Assembly: GCA_021295675.1 (NCBI GenBank)
Contig: JAGWBY010000048.1
Location: forward strand, 55,664-68,923
Direction of reading: 5' to 3'
Origin: Candidatus Latescibacterota bacterium
GTDB taxonomy: Bacteria; Latescibacterota; UBA2968; UBA8231
DNA: 13,260 nt
Shown: piece after piece, positions 7,246-13,260 of the stretch
Numbering within the stretch: the stretch's first letter is position 1
How the letters are laid out: every line of letters starts with the position of its first letter
Made by a program: the position numbers and the translations under genes
Notes under the pieces: model-generated
Seen by the model: the letters and a program-made list of their open reading frames with translations, nothing else
Database searches by the model: none
Told to the model about the DNA's origin: nothing

Positions 7246-7402
7246 GGTGGGCCTTCCTTGTTGTTGGTTTGATATGAGGCAGGTAGTGTCGAATAGGGTA
7301 GCGGAGGTGTCAAGGCCGACACCCCGGCTTAACGCGGATTTGCTTGACGGACCAAGCGCTCCTCCCTTAATTCCCGGCCTCACATAGCCAAAGGAATGCC
7401 CT
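7246..7402. promoter_or_regulatory. Divergent promoter region with inverted-repeat operator candidate
   Basis: This 157-bp gap separates the leftward enolase-like gene from the rightward catabolic run. GGTGTC (7306-7311) and GACACC (7318-7323) form a perfect 6-bp inverted repeat with a 6-base spacer. On the minus strand a consensus TTGACA (7313-7308) overlaps its left arm, with a weak GACACT 17 bases on (7290-7285). On the plus strand TTGACG (7344-7349) is followed after 17 bases by a weak TTAATT (7367-7372), about 30 bases ahead of the next gene. A repressor site covering the leftward -35 is a reasonable inference. No regulator gene lies in the window. Confidence 0.4.
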
Positions 7403-8362
7403 ATGTCTGCCACTACTTGGCGGGATCATCCGTGGACGGGTGTGTTTCCCGCGACGTTGTGCCCCTTCCACGCCGACGAGTCGATTGACGAAGAGGGGCT
7501 GCGGGACTATATCGCCGAATTGGCCGCGGTCGATGGTGTCGATGGATTGACCTGCAATGGCCATACCGGCGAGATCATGTCGTTGCGTCCGGCCGAGCGC
7601 AATCGAGTGACGCAGCTTGTGGCCGAGACGGTCAAGGCTGCTGGACGCGCGGTGAAGACGATCTCCGGCGTGTCGGTCGAAGGCAGCTTGGAGGGCATTG
7701 ACCACGCGCTGGCGGCCAAGGAAGCCGGGGCCGATGCGATCTTGTTGATGCCGCCGCACCACTGGTTGCGCTTCGGTCGATCGAGCCAGACCGCGGTGGG
7801 CTTTTTTGAGGATGTGGCTTCGGCCGGGATCGACATTGTGGTGCATCAGTATCCGGCGTGGACCAAGGCCGGCTATACGCTCGACGAGATGAAGGCGCTA
7901 GTGCAGATTCCCCGAGTCAAGTGCATCAAGATGGGCACCCGCGATATGAGCCGCTGGCTCTACGACTACCAGGAATTAAAAAAAGTCAACGCGGACGTGC
8001 CGATTATCACCTGCCACGATGAATTCTTGCTGCCCAGTTTGCTGGAGGCGGCTGATGGGGCGTTGGTCGGCTTTGCCGGTTTTGTGCCCGAGCTGATCGT
8101 CGAGTTGGTGCAGCGGGCGTTGGACGGGGATTTGGCGGGAGCCAAGGAGGTGCAGAAAAAGGTCGAGCCGCTCAATCGCATCGTCTATGCTTTTGGCGAG
8201 CCGTCGTCGAGCGCTCATCAGCGCATGAAGTGCGCCCGCTGGCTGTTGGGCAAGTTCCCCTCGCCGAAGATGCGGCGGCCCCTGCGGGACTTGGCACCGG
8301 CGGAGATCGAGGGCATTCGGCAGGGGTTGGAAGCGCTTGGTTACGAGTGCGTTCGCAAATAA
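7403..8362 (+). CDS. Dihydrodipicolinate synthase/N-acetylneuraminate lyase family aldolase
   Basis: An intact 319-residue TIM-barrel class I aldolase of normal family length. The family signatures are GLTCNGHTGEIMSLRPAER (about residues 48-66, the substrate-carboxylate loop), the catalytic Tyr in VVHQYPAW (Y150), and the Schiff-base Lys in RVKCIKMGTRD (K176). Family knowledge: members split or form pyruvate aldol adducts such as 2-keto-3-deoxy sugar acids, N-acetylneuraminate or dihydrodipicolinate. Beside dehydratase, lactonase and sugar dehydrogenase genes, cleavage of a 2-keto-3-deoxy sugar acid to pyruvate plus an aldehyde is the likely role; lysine synthesis is unlikely in this context. 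AAAGGAA lies about 7 bases before the ATG. It is the first gene of the rightward run; the next start follows 15 bases after its stop. Family certain, substrate inferred. Confidence 0.95.
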   Translation: MSATTWRDHPWTGVFPATLCPFHADESIDEEGLRDYIAELAAVDGVDGLTCNGHTGEIMSLRPAERNRVTQLVAETVKAAGRAVKTISGVSVEGSLEGIDHALAAKEAGADAILLMPPHHWLRFGRSSQTAVGFFEDVASAGIDIVVHQYPAWTKAGYTLDEMKALVQIPRVKCIKMGTRDMSRWLYDYQELKKVNADVPIITCHDEFLLPSLLEAADGALVGFAGFVPELIVELVQRALDGDLAGAKEVQKKVEPLNRIVYAFGEPSSSAHQRMKCARWLLGKFPSPKMRRPLRDLAPAEIEGIRQGLEALGYECVRK

Positions 8363-8377
8363 AAAAGAAGGTCTGTC

Positions 8378-9658
8378 ATGGAAGTTCCCAAGCTAGATGA
8401 TCCAGTAAAAGTCGCCCTGATTGGCACGGGCAACCGCGCCAGCACCATCTATCAGCCCTTGCTGCCGGTGCTTAAAGACTGGGTCGAGGTGGTGGCCTGC
8501 GTCGATCCGGTCCGGGAGCATTGCGACCGGGCGGCTGCCGCGCTCGGCGCGCGGGCTTATTACGACGTCCGCGAATTGGTCAAAGACGGGATTGCCGAGG
8601 CGGCATTGGTAGTAACGCCGATGCCGTCGCACTACGCGTATTCGATATACCTGTCGAGTCACGGCATGCACAACATGTGCGAGACGACTTGGTGCAATTT
8701 GATAGCCCAGGCGCGGGAGATGATCCGGGTGGCGCGGGAACAGGGGGTGGTGGTGCGCGTGGCGGAAAACTTCTTCCGCTTTGCCTGCGACCGCTTCGCT
8801 CTGACGGTGAAGGACAGCGGGTTTATCGGCCGCATCGGTCGCATCTTCAGCTACGCCGACCACACCGGGTATCACAACAACTCGCGCTGGGTGCGCTTTT
8901 TTGGGCATCCGGTGTGGGCGCAGGCCATTGAGCATCCGATGGAGACGCCGTCCTTCCGCTCGATGCCGCACCGCTTTCACTCCGGCGAGCATTTCACGGC
9001 GCATTACTTCGGCTTTGCCGCTGGCGAGATGGTCGCCGATCAGCTCGCCAATGGCAAAGGCTGGTTGGGGCGGCATCCGCGGCCAGGGTACACCGAATGG
9101 CAGGGCGAGCGGGGGACGCTGCTCTACCGAGCGCAGGATCCGGGGGTGGGAGCGAGCAAGGGGGGCTTTACGGTCGCCAAGATGCAGCTTAGGCGCTGTT
9201 CGGACGCTGGGATTGACCCTGAGCACGGGGTGGAGACAATCCGCTCAATCGCCGACGAGATCATCGACGTCATCGACGAGGACGATGGCTATAGCTGGAC
9301 TCGAAGCTATGCCGACACCAGCCTGGGCCGGATCGAATACGAAAATTCCTTCCGCACCAATGAGTATTCGAATCTGCGCAAGGACTACGGCGCGTCGGCG
9401 ATGAGCCACATTGCCGACTTCGCGCTCGCCGTGCGGGGAGTGCAGCAGAGCGAGTTCGACGACGAAGATGCGTTGATGTCGTTGGTGATGAATATGGCCT
9501 GCGATTTGTCGGCGCAGAACGAGGGGCAGCGGGTAGCCCTGCCATTGGCCGACGAGGCGGCCGCGGACGCTCCGATGCACCAGCATCTCACCAAACAATA
9601 CGGCGTCGATCCCATGGATGTAGAGGGCATGATGTCGGTCAACTACGCCCAGCCCTGA
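8378..9658 (+). CDS. Gfo/Idh/MocA family oxidoreductase-like protein
   Basis: A 426-residue protein with an N-terminal Rossmann fold: KVALIGTGNRASTIYQPLL (11-29) carries the dinucleotide loop, VVACVDPVREHC (38-49) the second strand with an acidic end, and VVTPMPSHYAYSIYL (78-92) the usual cofactor-proximal strand. The alpha/beta C-terminal domain begins around VAENFFRFACDRF (128-140). The conserved EKP motif at the cofactor/active site is replaced by CETTW (residues 101-105), so the usual lysine is missing. Family knowledge: members oxidise or reduce sugars and sugar derivatives with NAD(P); without the lysine the chemistry may differ or the protein may act on another step. AGAAGG lies about 7 bases before the ATG. 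The next gene begins one base after this stop. Cytoplasmic, with no signal peptide. Confidence 0.94.
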   Translation: MEVPKLDDPVKVALIGTGNRASTIYQPLLPVLKDWVEVVACVDPVREHCDRAAAALGARAYYDVRELVKDGIAEAALVVTPMPSHYAYSIYLSSHGMHNMCETTWCNLIAQAREMIRVAREQGVVVRVAENFFRFACDRFALTVKDSGFIGRIGRIFSYADHTGYHNNSRWVRFFGHPVWAQAIEHPMETPSFRSMPHRFHSGEHFTAHYFGFAAGEMVADQLANGKGWLGRHPRPGYTEWQGERGTLLYRAQDPGVGASKGGFTVAKMQLRRCSDAGIDPEHGVETIRSIADEIIDVIDEDDGYSWTRSYADTSLGRIEYENSFRTNEYSNLRKDYGASAMSHIADFALAVRGVQQSEFDDEDALMSLVMNMACDLSAQNEGQRVALPLADEAAADAPMHQHLTKQYGVDPMDVEGMMSVNYAQP

Positions 9659-9659
9659 C

Positions 9660-10751
9660 GTGGGACGGGGCACGCTTTATCCGCCCGAGTCGCGAACCCT
9701 GCGCGACGCACAGACGGGTGCTGAAGTCCGCCAAGTTACCGCGCACGCGTCCATTCACCATCATCCGTTCTATTATATCCCCGCGTACGACGATGCAATG
9801 CGGCATCTGGTGTTTGTCTCGCACCGCACGGGCCGACCGGAGCTTTTTCTGGAATTGCGCGATTCCGGGCAGTTGCTGCAGCTAACTGGGCACGAGGGGC
9901 TGGCCGAGTTTTCGATCGCGCCGTCGCACGATGGCCGCTATGTCTATTTCACCGACGGTCAAGGGGCTTGGCGGGTGGATACTGAAACTTGCCGGGAAGA
10001 GCAGTTGGCTTCTTTTGCCACTGCGGCTATGCGCGAAAAAGGCATGGTTGCAGCGGCGATGGGGACGACGGCGCTTAGTTACGACGACCAGTGGTGGGCG
10101 GTGCCGGTGAAGATGGGCGATGTGGCGCGCTTGGTGGTGATCGATACCTGTAGCGGCGCGAGTGAGGTGATTGTGGAGCGGGATTCGATTGGCCATCCAG
10201 AATTTCATCCGAATGACAGTTCGCTGTTGCGCTACGCTGGGCCGTATTACGAGCGGATGTGGGTGGTAAATCGGGATGGAAGCGATCATCGGCTGGCGTA
10301 CAGGCGCGAGGGGAACGAGTGGATCGTCCACGAGACTTGGCACCCGCGCAAGCGCGAGCTGTTGACGACGCGCTGGCCGCACGGGGTTATCGGCGTCGAT
10401 GTCGATAGCGGAGCCGTGCGGCCGGTCTGTTCGTTCAACGCTTGGCATCCTATGGTCAGCCGCGACGGCATGCGGATGGTGGCGGATACGACGTTTCCCG
10501 ATAGCGGCTTGCAGGTGTTTGATCCCAACGACGGGGTCGGCGCGCCGCAACTGCTCTGCCGGTCGCAGTCGAGCAACGAGGGCAAACACTGGAATACTGA
10601 CCACTGTCCGTACGACGACGGCCCGGTCGAGGTCTATGCGCCGCAGCACACGCATCCGCACCCGAATTTTTCGCCGGATGGGCGCTACGTGGTCTTTGCG
10701 TCGGATCGGAGCGGGTGGGCGCAGGTGTACGAGTGTAGAGTTGAGATTTAA
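9660..10751 (+). CDS. Oligogalacturonate lyase family (PL22-like) beta-propeller protein
   Basis: A 363-residue protein started by GTG one base after the previous stop. No Shine-Dalgarno is visible, so coupling is likely; the start fits because homology begins there (LYPPESRTLRDAQTGAEVRQ resembles the family's opening). Propeller-type repeats such as SHDGRYVYFTDGQ (about 89-101) and FSPDGRYVVFASDRSG (about 337-352) are visible. A QHTHPH motif gives Gln329, His332 and His334 in the QxxHxH spacing that I recall coordinates manganese in PL22 lyases. His263 (NAWHP) could be the fourth ligand and His224 in VHETWHP the base. There is no signal peptide, so it is cytoplasmic. Family knowledge: PL22 enzymes cleave short oligogalacturonides to unsaturated uronate products. 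Many distant homologues are untested, so pectin specificity is not assured. Confidence 0.82.
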   Translation: MGRGTLYPPESRTLRDAQTGAEVRQVTAHASIHHHPFYYIPAYDDAMRHLVFVSHRTGRPELFLELRDSGQLLQLTGHEGLAEFSIAPSHDGRYVYFTDGQGAWRVDTETCREEQLASFATAAMREKGMVAAAMGTTALSYDDQWWAVPVKMGDVARLVVIDTCSGASEVIVERDSIGHPEFHPNDSSLLRYAGPYYERMWVVNRDGSDHRLAYRREGNEWIVHETWHPRKRELLTTRWPHGVIGVDVDSGAVRPVCSFNAWHPMVSRDGMRMVADTTFPDSGLQVFDPNDGVGAPQLLCRSQSSNEGKHWNTDHCPYDDGPVEVYAPQHTHPHPNFSPDGRYVVFASDRSGWAQVYECRVEI

Positions 10752-10772
10752 CCACTAAATAGAGGAAGGATT

Positions 10773-11649
10773 ATGCTACCTATCGTCGATACGCATCAAC
10801 ACATGTGGGATTTGGCGCAGTTTGCGCTGCCGTGGCTGGAGGGCGAGGGAATGGACCTGCTGCGGAAAAATTACTTGATGAGCGATTACTTGGCCGCGGG
10901 TGCTGGGGCTGGTATCGCCCGCACCATTTATATGGAAGTCGATGTCGCCGCTGCGCAGCACATTGCGGAAGCGGAGTTTGTCGCCGGCCTGTGCAGGGCC
11001 GACGACAACCCAATGGCCGGGGCGGTGATCGGCGGCAGCCCGGGGGAGAAGGGTTTCCGCGCTTATATCGACCGCTTTAAGGACGAGGACGCTATCAAAG
11101 GCGTGCGGCAGGTGTTGCACGTGCCCGACGCCGAGCCGGGTCGTCCGGGATGTGCAGTACCTGGGCGAGGTTGGTATGAGCTTCGATCTGTGCCTGCGGC
11201 CGAGCGAGTTGGGAGACGCGGTTAGCTTGGTGGATCAGTGTCCGGATACGCTCTTTATCGTCGATCACTGCGGCAATGCCGACCCGCAGATCGTCAACGG
11301 TGCGGCTGAGCACGATCCGGCCAATCCGTTCAGCCATACCAAAGAGCAGTGGCAGGGCGACATGGCCGCACTGGGCGCACGAGAGCATGTAGTCTGCAAA
11401 ATATCCGGGATCATCGCCCGGGCACCCGCAGGGTGGAGCGCCGACACATTGGCACCGACGGTCAATCACTGCTTGGACAGCTTTGGGCCGGATCGGGTGG
11501 TGTTCGGCGGCGACTGGCCGGTGTGCAACTTTGGGGCGAGTTTGGGAGCGTGGGTGGCTGCGCTGCGGGAGATCGTCTCCGGGCGGTCGGAGAAAGAGCA
11601 GGCCAAATTGCTCGCTGGCAATGCCGAGCGGCTCTACGGACTGGAGTGA
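10773..11649 (+). pseudogene. Amidohydrolase_2 family, sugar lactonase-like, frameshifted
   Basis: The first part starts MLPIVDTHQHMWDLAQFALP with GAGGAAGG about 4 bases before the ATG. The HxH metal motif is His8 and His10. It reads through GVRQVLHVPDAEPG to about 11138. The frame then changes, and VVRDVQYLGEVGMSFDLCLR continues with TLFIVDHCGNAD (barrel-strand His) and VVFGGDWPVCNF (catalytic Asp region) to a TGA at 11647. Both parts match one amidohydrolase_2 protein. Family knowledge: close relatives near sugar dehydrogenases are lactonases such as L-fucono- or L-rhamnono-lactonase. The join requires a net loss of 2 mod 3 bases, and several residues expected between DAEPG and VRDVQYLG seem missing. 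The aldo/keto reductase start follows two bases after the stop. Either a decayed gene or an assembly fault; substrate inferred. Confidence 0.9.
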
Positions 11650-11651
11650 GT

Positions 11652-12623
11652 ATGGACCCTTTTGAAAAAGTAGCGATTGGCAATACGGGCGTGGAGGTGA
11701 CGCGGTGGGCGGGATGATTCTAGCCGACGGGATTTTTGTGGGTAGCGGCTACGAGGAAGCATTGGCCATCATCCGACGAGCCTACGAAATGGGCGTGCGC
11801 TATTTTGATACTGCGCCGATGTACGGCGATGGGCGCAGCGAGGTGCGCTACGGGCGGGTGCTCGGCGAGTTCTCGCGCGAGTCGTTCGCCATTTCGACCA
11901 AGGGATCGCGGGTCTTGCGGCCTGAAAATCCGGACGACTTGGCTCCTTACAGCGAGGACGGGATCCCGCACTATACCTACGATTTTGATTTCAGCGCTGC
12001 GGGCTTGCGGGCCTCGCTCGATTCGAGCTTGGAACGGCTGGGGTTGGCGGCGGTGGATATTTTCTTTGTCCACGACAGCGACTTCAAGGGGCAGCACACC
12101 GACGAGGGCTGCGGTCGAATTGCGGTCGACCGGCAGGGTCAAGGCCATTGGCATGGGTATGAACGAGTGGGAGCTCACTGGGCGGATGGTCGAGCGCTTT
12201 GACTTGGACTACATCCTGCTGGCCGGGCGCTATACGCTGCTGGACCAGTCGGCGCTGCCCGAGTTTTTGCCGCTGTGCGTAGAGCGCGGAGTAAAGCTGA
12301 CTATGGGCGGGCCGTACAACAGCGGCATTCTCGCCCGCGATTTGAACCAGCCGGTCTCTTTTGATTACCAGCCCGCGCCTGAGCATCTGGTGCAACAGGC
12401 CAAGGCGCTCAAGGCCGTCTGCGACCGGCACGGCGTTGAGCTGCGGGCCGCGGCATTGCAATTTCCCTTTGGGCACGAGGCGGTGATTTCGGCGGTGCCT
12501 GGCGCGGCGTCGGTGGCCGAGCTGGAGGACAACGCGCGCGTGATGCAGGCGGAGATTCCGTCGGCCCTGTGGGCGGAGTTCAAGGCCGAAGGGCTGCTGC
12601 CAGAGGGGGCACCGACGCCGTGA
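11652..12623 (+). pseudogene. Aldo/keto reductase, L-fucose/D-threo-aldose dehydrogenase-like, two frameshifts
   Basis: Three reading frames in sequence make one protein. MDPFEKVAIGNTGVEVTR starts at 11652. GGMILADGIFVGSGYEEALA and onward occupies a second frame from about 11705. After TDEG near 12108, AAVELRSTGRVKAIGMGM continues in the first frame to the TGA at 12621. The catalytic tetrad is present: Asp at 11807 (YFDTAPMYG), Tyr at 11822, Lys in FAISTKGSR and His in FFVHDSD. The stretch LLAGRYTLLDQSALPEFLPL, followed by MGGPYNSGIL, is typical of the D-threo-aldose/L-fucose and pyridoxal dehydrogenase branch. The usual reaction oxidises an aldose to its lactone with NAD(P). The first break implies a loss of 1 mod 3 bases with the glycine-rich LGxG strand shortened; the second implies 2 mod 3. 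The gene ends the rightward run. Confidence 0.92.
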
Positions 12624-12711
12624 GATTTACCGCGCCGACGGCAAGGTGCTGAGATCGGACCTCTATTCGCCGCCCAATCTGGGTCCGATTATCGCAGAGG
12701 GTGCTGAATAA
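12622..12711 (+). pseudogene. Orphan C-terminal-like coding remnant
   Basis: Overlapping the reductase stop codon, one frame reads EIYRADGKVLRSDLYSPPNL, then GPIIAEGAE and a TAA at 12709-12711. The composition is protein-like rather than random, and it resembles the end of an enzyme gene, but I do not recognise the family and there is no start or gene body upstream in that frame. It may be all that is left of a sixth gene in the run. Chance cannot be excluded for 29 codons. Confidence 0.35.
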
Positions 12712-12738
12712 GCGTGTAAGTGCCTTTTAAGTGTCTGT

Positions 12739-12897
12739 CTAAGTACACGACAGTAATCCACTGGACGTTAGGCATGGGGGTGCTGAGATGCTTCGACTCC
12801 GCTTCGCTCCGCTCAGCATGACAGGTGGTGCTGACGCCCATGTTGTCATGCTGAGCGAAGCGAAGCATCCCATACCGATCTACTGTCGTGTACTTAG
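12739..12897. mobile_element. MITE-like element, 159 bp, with 17-bp terminal inverted repeats
   Basis: The left end CTAAGTACACGACAGTA (12739-12755) is the exact reverse complement of the right end TACTGTCGTGTACTTAG (12881-12897). The 8-base sequence GTGTCTGT occurs directly outside both ends (12731-12738 and 12898-12905), as expected for a target-site duplication. The interior has no coding capacity, only a second palindromic repeat. Perfect ends, a direct duplication and a small non-coding body fit a miniature inverted-repeat transposable element moved by a transposase encoded elsewhere. Which IS family supplies it cannot be told from the window. It lies between the catabolic run and the sigma factor gene. 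Confidence 0.85.
12787..12869. repeat. Internal palindromic repeat of the GAGCGAAGCGAAGCATC type
   Basis: The right arm (12844-12869) reads TGTCATGCTGAGCGAAGCGA and continues to CATC. The left arm (12787-12823) is its reverse complement interrupted by short insertions (ACTCC and CC). Sequences of the form TCATxCTGAGCGAAGCGAAG followed by xATC recur as dispersed palindromic repeats in many bacterial genomes, as I recall. Here the pair forms a large cruciform or hairpin inside the MITE-like element and could act as a bidirectional transcription stop. Confidence 0.75.
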
Positions 12898-12974
12898 GTG
12901 TCTGTTTAAAATGTAGTCACAATTTCTTGCAGTTAGATCGATCTCCGATCACCGCAAGGTGAACCTCCCCGTTG

Positions 12975-13002
12975 TTGCCATTATTTTCTCGCTCAATATA
13001 AC
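12975..13002 (+). promoter_or_regulatory. Candidate promoter of the ECF sigma factor gene
   Basis: TTGCCA (12975-12980) and TATAAC (12997-13002) are separated by 16 bases, a housekeeping-type pair four and five matches from consensus, about 50 bases before the sigma factor start. The local A+T content is raised. No autoregulatory ECF-type motif was recognised. Confidence 0.33.
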
Positions 13003-13007
13003 CTCTA

Positions 13008-13042
13008 ACGCCTTCGCCCCGTCTTAGAAGACAGAAAGGCGT
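13008..13042 (+). promoter_or_regulatory. Leader hairpin covering the ribosome-binding site of the sigma factor gene
   Basis: ACGCCTT (13008-13014) pairs perfectly with AAGGCGT (13036-13042). Inside it, GTCTT (13021-13025) pairs with AAGAC (13028-13032). The right arm includes the AAAGG that is the only Shine-Dalgarno-like sequence ahead of the ATG at 13051. Folding would mask it, so structure-controlled translation is possible. This is inference from symmetry. Confidence 0.4.
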
Positions 13043-13050
13043 AAAGTGCG

Positions 13051-13260
13051 ATGCGAGAATACCAGCTAATCCATGGCCAGACGGTCGATGACGCCCATTT
13101 GGTGGCCGCCGCACAGGAAGGCCACGAATGGGCCTTTGCGCGGCTCTTCGAGCGGCATTCGGCACGGCTGTGGCCCTATGTCTGCGCCTTGAGCGGCGGC
13201 GAGATCGATGAGGCGCAGGATCTGTTGCAGGAGACCTTTGTCCGCGCCTATAGTCGGCTT
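13051..13260 (+). CDS. ECF-type RNA polymerase sigma factor (partial, N-terminal 70 residues)
   Basis: The frame opens at ATG 13051 and stays open to the window edge. The protein starts MREYQLIHGQTVDDAHLVAA and contains sigma-70 region 2: LVAAAQEGHEWAFARLFERH (about 17-36), a helix around LWPYVCALSGGEIDEAQD, and the core-binding/-10 recognition DLLQETFVRAYSRL at 57-70. Region 4 lies beyond the window. Family knowledge: ECF sigma factors redirect RNA polymerase to stress or envelope regulons and are usually co-transcribed with an anti-sigma factor, which should be looked for downstream. The start is supported by homology and by the lack of another in-frame ATG nearby; its ribosome site is weak and lies in a hairpin. 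It is separated from the catabolic run by a MITE-like element, so it is probably an independent transcription unit. Confidence 0.92.
   Translation, partial: MREYQLIHGQTVDDAHLVAAAQEGHEWAFARLFERHSARLWPYVCALSGGEIDEAQDLLQETFVRAYSRL

Noticed and set aside
6997..12110. Programmed ribosomal frameshifting as the cause of the frame breaks
   Set aside because: No slippery heptamers or shared stimulatory structures are seen, and residues conserved in the families are missing at the breaks, so deletion or assembly error is simpler.
12917..13165. 82-residue minus-strand ORF
   Set aside because: It is antisense to the sigma factor start and its leader, has arginine/proline-rich shadow composition, and shows no ribosome site.

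Overview
The window looks like chromosomal DNA from a G+C-rich, uncultured-type bacterium. A secreted WD40 protein ends in a NYPNPFNP-type C-terminal sorting domain, and it lies beside enolase-superfamily, DHDPS-family, Gfo/Idh/MocA and oligogalacturonate-lyase-like genes. That mix is what I associate with Latescibacterota, Poribacteria and related FCB-side lineages. The taxonomic guess is inference only; there is no rRNA or marker gene here.

Layout. (1) 1-2908, minus strand: a tight three-gene operon of a circularly permuted ATP-grasp protein, an alpha-E protein and a transglutaminase-like protein. The last gene runs off the left edge. This trio is a known amide-ligase/peptide-processing gene set. 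(2) 2909-6010, minus strand: a secreted 14-blade WD40 protein, a small conserved-looking 75-residue gene, and two orphan copies of the 3' end of the WD40 gene's sorting domain, one on each side. Together with the gene's own tail, these make three direct copies of an ~80-bp module that bound two cassettes. (3) 6011-12623: a divergent sugar-catabolism locus. An enolase-superfamily dehydratase-like gene reads left from a short regulatory region. A five-gene run reads right: DHDPS/KDG-aldolase-like, Gfo/Idh/MocA oxidoreductase, PL22-like oligogalacturonate lyase, amidohydrolase_2 lactonase-like and fucose-dehydrogenase-like aldo/keto reductase. The dehydrogenase, lactonase, dehydratase and aldolase-type enzymes are the four steps of a non-phosphorylative deoxysugar/aldose oxidation route, such as the L-fucose to pyruvate plus lactaldehyde scheme. 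(4) 12624-13260: an orphan coding remnant, a 159-bp MITE-like element with perfect 17-bp inverted ends and an 8-bp target duplication, and the start of an ECF sigma factor gene.

The most striking observation is that three of the four pathway genes are broken by frameshifts, with two breaks in the aldo/keto reductase. At each break a few family-conserved residues also seem to be missing, so short deletions fit better than single-base errors. The genes between them (DHDPS, Gfo/Idh/MocA, PL22) are intact. With the orphan gene tails and the remnant at 12622-12711, this suggests a locus in decay or an unusual assembly artefact.

No tRNA, rRNA, CRISPR array or transposase gene was seen.
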